Origin: an uncultured Christensenella sp.
GTDB lineage: Bacteria; Bacillota; Clostridia; Christensenellales; UBA1242
Reading direction: 5' to 3'
Length of the DNA stretch: 64,000 nt
Assembly: GCA_910586385.1 (NCBI GenBank)
Contig: CAJUGX010000004.1
Coordinates: forward strand, 1-64,000
Under the pieces are notes generated by a model. That model worked only from the letters and a program-made list of their open reading frames with translations. It did no database searches and had not been told where the DNA came from. The first letter of the stretch is position 1, and every line of letters begins with the position of its first letter. Positions 58,982 through 64,000 of the stretch are shown in pieces. The translations under genes were made by a program, and so were the position numbers.

Positions 58982-58994
58982 ATCAAATGAAAAG

Positions 58995-59024
58995 AAAACA
59001 CACTCAGTTTTGAGTGTGTTTTTT
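58995..59024. terminator. Bidirectional terminator
   Basis: AAAACACACTCA/TGAGTGTGTTTT stem between converging genes. Confidence 0.85.
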
Positions 59025-59034
59025 CTTACATTGC

Positions 59035-59697
59035 TTATGCATTGAATGTTGTGTCATTTGTTGCAGTTGGGTAGATTGGCAAATCCTCGAGTCCTGGACA
59101 CGCATTTTGTGGAGCTGTCTGGCAAGGTGGAAGATGTGGATAGCCATATGATGGCACAAGCACATCAACAAGGCTGGTCACTTTGATGATGATTCTTATG
59201 CAACCTGTTGCAGTGAAGACATCTGGCGAAGTGAAGCTGCCAATTCTGCTTGAGAATGTAGCTGACACATCGATATTCACTGGGCTCATTGCTGGTTGTG
59301 GCACAAACAAAAGCACTGATTTGTTTACTGTCACAGTTGATGAAGCAGTGCCAAGCACCCCGTTTGCGTCACGATATGTAACGGTCACTGGGATTGTCAC
59401 AACAAAGCTTACATTTGCATAATTTGGGCAAGTTTCAAGTCTGTCAATCACAAGATCAGACACAGTCACTGGGGTTCCAACACTGTTTTCTGCAGAAACA
59501 TAAGTGAGTGGCAAAGTTGGATTTTCTGGATTGAAACCAGAAAGTTGCAAAATTATGCCAGTCTCAGTTGTAGTGCATACACAAGCATCAAACACCTTTG
59601 TTGCTGAAAGCAAAACTTTTTCGCAAATCCCATTGTTTGGATTTCCTCCTATTGGGCCAGGCTTGTTTGGATTTGTATTGTTGATGTAAAAAGACAT
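59035..59697 (-). CDS. Beta-rich Thr/Val/Pro protein, possibly spore- or surface-associated
   Basis: AAGGAGG precedes the ATG. 220 residues without signal peptide. The N-terminal NNTNPNKPGPIGGNPNNG is disordered. Then ICEKVLLSATKVFDACVCTT, a Cys-containing pattern I associate with clostridial spore coat or exosporium-type proteins. The rest alternates Val/Thr/Ser strands (SFVVTIPVTVTYRDANGVLG). Nine Cys are spread over the chain. The family call is a guess from composition and motif. Monocistronic. Confidence 0.5.
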   Translation of the reverse strand: MSFYINNTNPNKPGPIGGNPNNGICEKVLLSATKVFDACVCTTTETGIILQLSGFNPENPTLPLTYVSAENSVGTPVTVSDLVIDRLETCPNYANVSFVVTIPVTVTYRDANGVLGTASSTVTVNKSVLLFVPQPAMSPVNIDVSATFSSRIGSFTSPDVFTATGCIRIIIKVTSLVDVLVPSYGYPHLPPCQTAPQNACPGLEDLPIYPTATNDTTFNA

Positions 59698-59807
59698 TTC
59701 AAAATCCTCCTTAAAGTCTATACACTATCAAGATATGCACGCCCGCCCCAAAATGCCACCAAAGTCACTCTTTTCTCGAAAAAGGCTTGCCATTCTTCAA
59801 AATGATA

Positions 59808-59836
59808 TTGACAACTCAGCTCCAATTTGGTATAAT
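59808..59836 (+). promoter_or_regulatory. Promoter of the 59862 gene
   Basis: Perfect TTGACA (59808-59813), 17-nt spacer, perfect TATAAT (59831-59836). Confidence 0.85.
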
Positions 59837-59861
59837 TCTACTATGGTTTAAGGAGGAATTT

Positions 59862-60338
59862 ATGGAACAACTCGAAATCGCAAGACTTGCAGAACTTAGG
59901 ACTTCTTCGAACGAAAATGGAATGATGGATTTGGATATGTACATCAATTTGATGACCGTACACCGTTCAGTCATGATTTGGGCAGACCAACTTGTCGACC
60001 ATGACGAAGAAGCTGACTATGACGAAGTTTACAAAGATAGGGATGAAGCCGAGGACCTTTACAATGATTATATAGCTCTTGCAAGAGAGACAATGAAATC
60101 TAAGAATCCAGAGACGCTTAAAGAATATCTCGGACTTCTCAGAAAAGAAGCAGAGGAAAAATTTGCTGCAGACAAAAACCCAGTTTATGTTGCACAATCA
60201 GAAAGAATGGATATGTCATCAGAACAAATCGCCGGCATCATACAAAAGCGTGAAGCACTTGCAAAAACAAAATGCGTCGCTGCCGCACAAAGAGTTGCAA
60301 CAGCACTTGAAAAAAATGCTGGTGGAGAAGGGAAATAA
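59862..60338 (+). CDS. Unknown 158-residue soluble protein
   Basis: ATG at 59862 follows AAGGAGG; an ATG 25 codons earlier lies before the -10 box and is excluded. The protein is acidic and helical (MDLDMYINLMTVHRSVMIWA, DEEADYDEVYKDRDEAEDLY), with a likely coiled coil and the tail EKNAGGEGK. No motif recognised. Consensus promoter and terminator indicate a strongly transcribed single gene. Confidence 0.6.
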   Translation: MEQLEIARLAELRTSSNENGMMDLDMYINLMTVHRSVMIWADQLVDHDEEADYDEVYKDRDEAEDLYNDYIALARETMKSKNPETLKEYLGLLRKEAEEKFAADKNPVYVAQSERMDMSSEQIAGIIQKREALAKTKCVAAAQRVATALEKNAGGEGK

Positions 60339-60367
60339 CAATCCTCCCCACCCACATATCAAACAAA

Positions 60368-60396
60368 AAAGAAGGTCCAAATGGTGACCTTCTTTC
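60368..60396. terminator. Bidirectional terminator
   Basis: AGAAGGTC/GACCTTCT stem between converging genes. Confidence 0.75.
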
Positions 60397-61400
60397 TATT
60401 TTGAAATAGCTCCGCCTTCTTTCTTTGGAAGACCGCTTATTGGTTGCTTTTTGCTGGCAGTCTTTTTCATGGCATTTTTTTTCGCAATCTCTCTCAATTT
60501 CTTTCCGAGTTTAACACCCTTTTCAATAACCGCAGGTTTGATTCCAACCATAGCCTTGTGATTGATAAGGGAACTTCCACTATGGTCAGTTATTGTTTGC
60601 CTTGAAAATTCATCCCTTACAAGGGCAACGTAATCATTAAATGTACAATGAACTTCCTCTCTTACCGTGGTGAGTTTCATGCACTGAAGAGTGTCAACTG
60701 CTGAAAGGTTTTCCCTGTCCCAATCCTTGGTGAGTATAAAATCGCCTCCTCCAAGTTTGCAAGCAGAAATCCCCGCCTTTGTTTTATCGTCATAAAGATA
60801 GATAAGTTGTGCAATCATACATGAACAAACCATTTCACTCTCTTTGTCAGTAAACTTTTCAAAATGATACTCTGGTTCTGGCACATAAATCCCAAATCCA
60901 CCAGGCTCACTTGCCACACAACTTGCCTGCATGTGATAAGGAGTGATGTACGCCTCCTTAAAAAATGAATAAAAATAATCATTTTTCTCGTCGTTATAAG
61001 GGTGAATCACAGGATAATACGCGAGTGGTGCAACAACTACTGATTTTCTAATGCGAGCATACTTTTTAAGAAGTTCGACCTCTTGTTTTACCTTTCCTCT
61101 TGGGACAGTAGGCTGAGAAACAAGCATCGTATACTTTTTCTCACCAAAACTCGCAACAAAAACAAGTTCTGTGTCACCATAATTGATAAATTGAATATCT
61201 GCCTTCTCTCCAGTCCTCAAATATATCTCTTCAAACCATTCAGCAACTTGATTTTTTACACTCTGCAAAACTTTGTACTCAATGTCTATTAGTTTTAGAC
61301 CCTTTCTCAAAGGTTCATAATATACTGGACTGTTCACAATCTTGATAAAATCTTTTTCCGTTGTTGGAATGCCAAGTTTTTCTTTTCCGGTTTTTTCCAT
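60396..61400 (-). CDS. Unknown 334-residue protein
   Basis: ATG at 61400 has AGGGGTGG upstream; an ATG six codons earlier would overlap that site. Soluble alpha/beta composition: FINYGDTELVFVASFGEKKY, ARIRKSVVVAPLAYYPVIHP, ITPYHMQASCVASEPGGFGI, then KAGISACKLGGGDFILTKDW. The order of a core beta sheet, a CKLGGGDF-like turn and an Asp-rich strand loosely recalls a kinase-like fold, but key residues cannot be assigned. The tail is Lys/Gly-rich and ends GGAISK. Function unknown. Confidence 0.6.
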   Translation of the reverse strand: MEKTGKEKLGIPTTEKDFIKIVNSPVYYEPLRKGLKLIDIEYKVLQSVKNQVAEWFEEIYLRTGEKADIQFINYGDTELVFVASFGEKKYTMLVSQPTVPRGKVKQEVELLKKYARIRKSVVVAPLAYYPVIHPYNDEKNDYFYSFFKEAYITPYHMQASCVASEPGGFGIYVPEPEYHFEKFTDKESEMVCSCMIAQLIYLYDDKTKAGISACKLGGGDFILTKDWDRENLSAVDTLQCMKLTTVREEVHCTFNDYVALVRDEFSRQTITDHSGSSLINHKAMVGIKPAVIEKGVKLGKKLREIAKKNAMKKTASKKQPISGLPKKEGGAISK

Positions 61401-61511
61401 AAAGCCACCCCTTTTCATAAATTATATTTAATAGTACTTTATATATACTCGTATAATAACCCAAAACACACCTTTTGTCAACCCCAAATTTTTGAAAAAA
61501 CCTCAATATGC

Positions 61512-61538
61512 TTGACTCCCCCCCCAATGTGATATTCT
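61512..61538 (+). promoter_or_regulatory. Promoter with C8 tract in the spacer
   Basis: -35 TTGACT (61512-61517), then C8 (61518-61525), extended -10 TG-A-TATTCT with -10 hexamer 61533-61538. The spacer is 15 nt; two more C would make it 17. The ribosome-binding site begins at about 61545, so the leader is very short. Confidence 0.5.
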
Positions 61539-61557
61539 TTGAGCGGAGGAAAAGAAA

Positions 61558-61914
61558 ATGTATAAACAACAAGACTTAAAAGAATGTGATATTGAATTAT
61601 TAACTGAAATAACAGACACAAATCTAACCAATGAATATGTCAAACTTATTGAGAATGGGGAAAGAGAAAATCTTCCCGATAATATTGTATTCGAAACAAT
61701 AGCATCCAAAAATAAACAAGTATGTTATAAATTTTATGAAGTAAGAAATGAGGAAGAAATAGAGCAAGACTTGAAAATGTCAAAAATCAAAAGTCTAAAC
61801 TCAATATCTAAAAGCTTGGATGGTATACATAGAATAATGCATTTCTTTGAAATCTTGACTATAGTGGGAATGCTTATTGGCATTTTAGCAATCTTTTTAG
61901 TATTCGCACGTTGA
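61558..61914 (+). CDS. Unknown 118-residue protein with C-terminal membrane anchor
   Basis: GGAGG precedes the ATG. Residues 1-90 are charged and soluble (MYKQQDLKECDIELLTEITD, NEEEIEQDLKMSKIKSLNSI). Residues about 95-117 form a transmembrane helix (LTIVGMLIGILAIFLVFAR). Codons are richer in TTA, ATA and AAT than in most neighbours, hinting at foreign origin. Its promoter contains the C8 tract. No family recognised; tail-anchored topology is inferred. Confidence 0.6.
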   Translation: MYKQQDLKECDIELLTEITDTNLTNEYVKLIENGERENLPDNIVFETIASKNKQVCYKFYEVRNEEEIEQDLKMSKIKSLNSISKSLDGIHRIMHFFEILTIVGMLIGILAIFLVFAR

Positions 61915-61915
61915 A

Positions 61916-61943
61916 AAAGAAGACTGAAATCAGTCTTCTTTGT
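61916..61943 (+). terminator. Terminator of the 61558 gene
   Basis: AAGAAGACTG/CAGTCTTCTT stem, T-rich afterwards. Confidence 0.8.
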
Positions 61944-61974
61944 TATTATGATTATATAACTATATTCTTTACCA

Positions 61975-62092
61975 GTCGCACAAAATCGCCAACAGAGTGC
62001 GATTTTCGTTTGGTGCGCAAGTGAAAAATTAAGTTTTAAGGCGACGCTTTTGCCACACTTGGCAAAACGAGCGAATAACGCAAATTTTTCAC
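61975..62092 (-). ncRNA. Structured repeat element, copy 2 (after fakA)
   Basis: 118 nt, same layout as copy 1: P1 CGCAC/GTGCG around AAAATCGC/GCGATTTT with unpaired CGTTTG, P2 GTGAAAAATT/AATTTTTCAC (10 bp), P3 TTTTGCCA/TGGCAAAA flanked by CGACGC and CGAGCG. On the minus strand it starts immediately after the fakA TAG stop. Confidence 0.65.
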
Positions 62093-63727
62093 CTATTCAA
62101 GCGAAATGAGGTAGTAGTAAACTGGTTGTCCACCATTTGCCACAGTCACTTCGCAATCTGGATATTTTTCAGCAAGTTTTGATTGAAGTGCTTCAGCTTC
62201 ATCTTCTCTGATATCTTCACCATAGAAGAGTGTGATATTCATCACTGTGTCGCTCATAAGTGCTTCAACAAGTTTCTCTGTTGTCTCGCTTACGAGGCTT
62301 CCTTTTGCCAAAATTGCCTTGTCATCAAGTCCGATGATTTCACCTTTTGCAAGGTCAAATCCATCAACGTGAGTATCTCTGACAGCGTATGTCACAGAGC
62401 CAGAACGCACGCTTCGGATTGCTTCAAGCATTGCATTTTGGTTTTCTTCAACACTTGCATCTGGGTTGAATGCGATTGATGCCGCAATCCCCTCTGGGAC
62501 GCTCTTTGTTGGGATGACAATGAGGTTTTTGTTTGTCACATCATTGGCTTGTTCTGCTGCCAAAACGATGTTTTTGTTGTTTGGGAAGACAAAGATATTT
62601 CTTGCAGGCACTTTTTCAGCAGCAGTTGCAATATCTTCCGCACTTGGATTCATAGTTTGACCGCCAACAATGATTTGGTCAACAGTGAGCTCTTTGAAGA
62701 TTTCTCCAAGTCCGTCACCAGGAGCAACAGCAATCATTCCGATTTCTTTTGTCTCTTCAACGGCTTGAGCCTTCTTTTTGAGTTCTCTGTTCTGCTCTCT
62801 CATGTTTTCGATCTTGAGATTGAAGAGTTCGCCAAGTTCCAAAGCATAGCCAAGTGCTTTGTTTGGCTCATTTGTGTGTACATGCACCTTGACAAGTGAC
62901 AAATCACCGATGCAAATGACAGAATCACCGATTTCCATGAGTCTTTCACGGAGTTTGTCGATGTCAGCCTCGGTTGTCTTCTTGTGCATATTGATAATCA
63001 TGTACTCTGTGCAATAACCAAACTCGATTTCACCCAAATTGTTGATATCAGCAATGACATCATCAACCGTTTGAGGCTTTGTTTCGTCTTCGAAAGAGTA
63101 TTCAAGATCCTCTTCACCATTGATGTAACGAGAAAATCCTGTGAAAATCACCAAAATACCGCGACCACCAGAGTCAACAACGCCAGCTTTCTTCAAAACT
63201 GGAAGCATTTCAGGTGTTTGTTTGAGGATTTCTTCCCCTGTTTCACATACTTTTCTGAGGAAAGTCTCAAAATCATCGTGTTTCTTTGCAAGTGCAACGG
63301 CATTTTCAGCCATGACACGGATGACTGTCAAAATTGTCCCCTCTTTTGGCTTTGTAACAGCCTTGTATGCTATGGTTGCACCCTCTTGCATAGCCTTTGC
63401 AAAGTCTTTTGTTGTCACCTCTTTGCAGTTTTTGGTGACTGAGCAGAAGCCTTTGAAAATCTGTGAGGTGATTACCCCACTGTTTCCTCTCGCACCTCTG
63501 AGTGCACCTTTTGAAAATGCTTCTGACAAAGAAACAAGGTCATTGTTCATGCACTTGTTTATTTCTCCAACAGCAGATCTCATAGTCAAAAACATATTTG
63601 TCCCAGTGTCTCCGTCTGGAACAGGAAAAACGTTCAATGAGTCAACATACTCTTTATTTTGTTCAAGAAGACTTACTCCAGCAAGGACCATCTTGCGGAA
63701 GGTTGTCCCGTTTATTGCTTTTTGCAT
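62093..63727 (-). CDS. fakA: DAK2-domain fatty acid kinase FakA (YloV)
   Basis: The ATP-binding subunit that phosphorylates fatty acids held by FakB (DegV) proteins, feeding exogenous fatty acids to phospholipid synthesis. 544 residues: N-terminal DAK2/DhaL-like domain with LNVFPVPDGDTGTNM (metal-binding Asp residues) and GARGNSGVITSQIF, a central domain (KVHVHTNEPNKALGYALELG), and a C-terminal DegV-like part. AGGAG lies upstream. It follows yloU by 14 bp, the standard Firmicutes pair. FakB is not in the window. Confidence 0.93.
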   Translation of the reverse strand: MQKAINGTTFRKMVLAGVSLLEQNKEYVDSLNVFPVPDGDTGTNMFLTMRSAVGEINKCMNNDLVSLSEAFSKGALRGARGNSGVITSQIFKGFCSVTKNCKEVTTKDFAKAMQEGATIAYKAVTKPKEGTILTVIRVMAENAVALAKKHDDFETFLRKVCETGEEILKQTPEMLPVLKKAGVVDSGGRGILVIFTGFSRYINGEEDLEYSFEDETKPQTVDDVIADINNLGEIEFGYCTEYMIINMHKKTTEADIDKLRERLMEIGDSVICIGDLSLVKVHVHTNEPNKALGYALELGELFNLKIENMREQNRELKKKAQAVEETKEIGMIAVAPGDGLGEIFKELTVDQIIVGGQTMNPSAEDIATAAEKVPARNIFVFPNNKNIVLAAEQANDVTNKNLIVIPTKSVPEGIAASIAFNPDASVEENQNAMLEAIRSVRSGSVTYAVRDTHVDGFDLAKGEIIGLDDKAILAKGSLVSETTEKLVEALMSDTVMNITLFYGEDIREDEAEALQSKLAEKYPDCEVTVANGGQPVYYYLISLE

Positions 63728-63741
63728 CTTATGCTCCTATA

Positions 63742-64000
63742 TTATACACACACGCCAACGACGTGAACATTCACTGTATCAACAATCATACCAGTAAAAT
63801 TTTCGACACTATATTTAACAGATTTTTTAAGCGATTCAGCCACAGCACTGATAGATACACCATACTTAAGAATACAGTGTATATCGATGAAAATTCGGTT
63901 GTCTATATGGCTGATAGTGACACCTTTGGAATACTTCTCTCTACGAAAAAGTTCCCTCGCACTATCTCTAAAATTTTTTGAAACAAGGTCAACAACGCCA
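63742..64000 (-). CDS. Asp23/Gls24 family protein YloU, 5' end beyond window
   Basis: The reading frame runs from the window edge to TAA at 63742 and is partial (85 codons). Visible are GVVDLVSKNFRDSARELFRR, then GVTISHIDNRIFIDIHCILK, then YGVSISAVAESLKKSVKYSV and the end VNVHVVGVCV, the pattern of Asp23/Gls24 (YloU) proteins, which bind membranes or envelope-stress partners. It lies directly upstream of fakA, as in most Firmicutes. Confidence 0.85.
   Translation of the reverse strand, partial: GVVDLVSKNFRDSARELFRREKYSKGVTISHIDNRIFIDIHCILKYGVSISAVAESLKKSVKYSVENFTGMIVDTVNVHVVGVCV

Noticed and set aside
52543..62092. The two structured elements as ends of one transposon or as a MITE
   Set aside because: Their outer arms differ in sequence between copies while keeping complementarity, both lie in the same orientation, and no transposase or target duplication is visible. 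Known MITEs keep terminal sequences constant.
1..64000. CRISPR arrays, rRNA genes, IS elements or retron-like systems
   Set aside because: No regularly spaced repeats, no rRNA sequence, and no transposase, integrase or reverse-transcriptase motifs were found in either strand.

Overview
The window is a low-GC stretch from a Gram-positive (monoderm) bacterium of the Clostridia type, probably uncultured and gut-associated. The evidence is as follows. Sporulation-associated genes sit in classical Firmicutes neighbourhoods (ytxC next to thrS; floA and yqfC-yqfD-ybeY-era). There is an HrcA/CIRCE heat-shock operon. Ribosomal protein L27 carries the Prp-cleaved N-terminal extension, with prp between rplU and rpmA. 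Other markers are SepF, a threonyl T-box leader, lipobox lipoproteins, pyruvate:ferredoxin oxidoreductase, and many sigma-A promoters with the TTGACA-17-TATAAT layout. TGA is used as a stop codon (for example yqfC). No rRNA, CRISPR array, insertion sequence or prophage is visible.

Layout. 1-7 kb: a truncated InlB-repeat surface protein behind a poly-G promoter, yajC with a 24-residue membrane peptide, T-box-thrS, ytxC, a lipoprotein and truA. 7-15 kb: nifJ-type PFOR, a glycerophosphodiesterase, glmS, rsmD and alr. 15-15.5 kb: a small ribbon-helix-helix protein, then a half tRNA-Lys followed by an intact tRNA-Lys on one consensus promoter. 15.5-22 kb: an M1 peptidase lipoprotein, a DnaD/DnaI-like helicase-loading pair, two metallo-beta-lactamase-fold hydrolases, and tRNA-Trp followed by an AT-rich Nudix gene and a histidine phosphatase. 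22-27 kb: era-ybeY-yqfD-yqfC and floA. 27-31 kb: two large unknown lipoproteins. 31-36 kb: a DNA glycosylase, rplU-prp-rpmA, rluD-lspA-sepF. 36-42 kb: two unknown genes, then the str operon (rpsL-rpsG-fusA) plus tuf. 42-47 kb: ligA-pcrA. 47-57 kb: small HTH regulators, rpsU, mtaB-rsmE, and hrcA-grpE-dnaK-dnaJ. 57-64 kb: a leucine-rich-repeat lipoprotein, several unknown proteins, and yloU-fakA.

Most of the window is housekeeping. The unusual signals are: (1) two copies, 9.4 kb apart, of a roughly 118-nt structured element whose stems are conserved by compensatory change and whose unpaired motifs are conserved, each starting at the stop codon of the upstream gene (dnaK, fakA); (2) a GrpE whose N-terminal third is a Cys/His-rich, metallothionein-like segment (20 Cys, 15 His); (3) three homopolymeric C/G tracts near promoters of surface or membrane genes, two of them inside the -35/-10 spacer, which suggests slipped-strand phase variation; (4) two paralogous divergent pairs of small HTH regulators, one with a perfect 16-bp palindrome between -35 and -10; (5) a tRNA-Lys 5' half joined to a hairpin-rich tail; and (6) short genes of 24, 47 and 59 residues. 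All functional calls come from reading the sequence; no database search was run.
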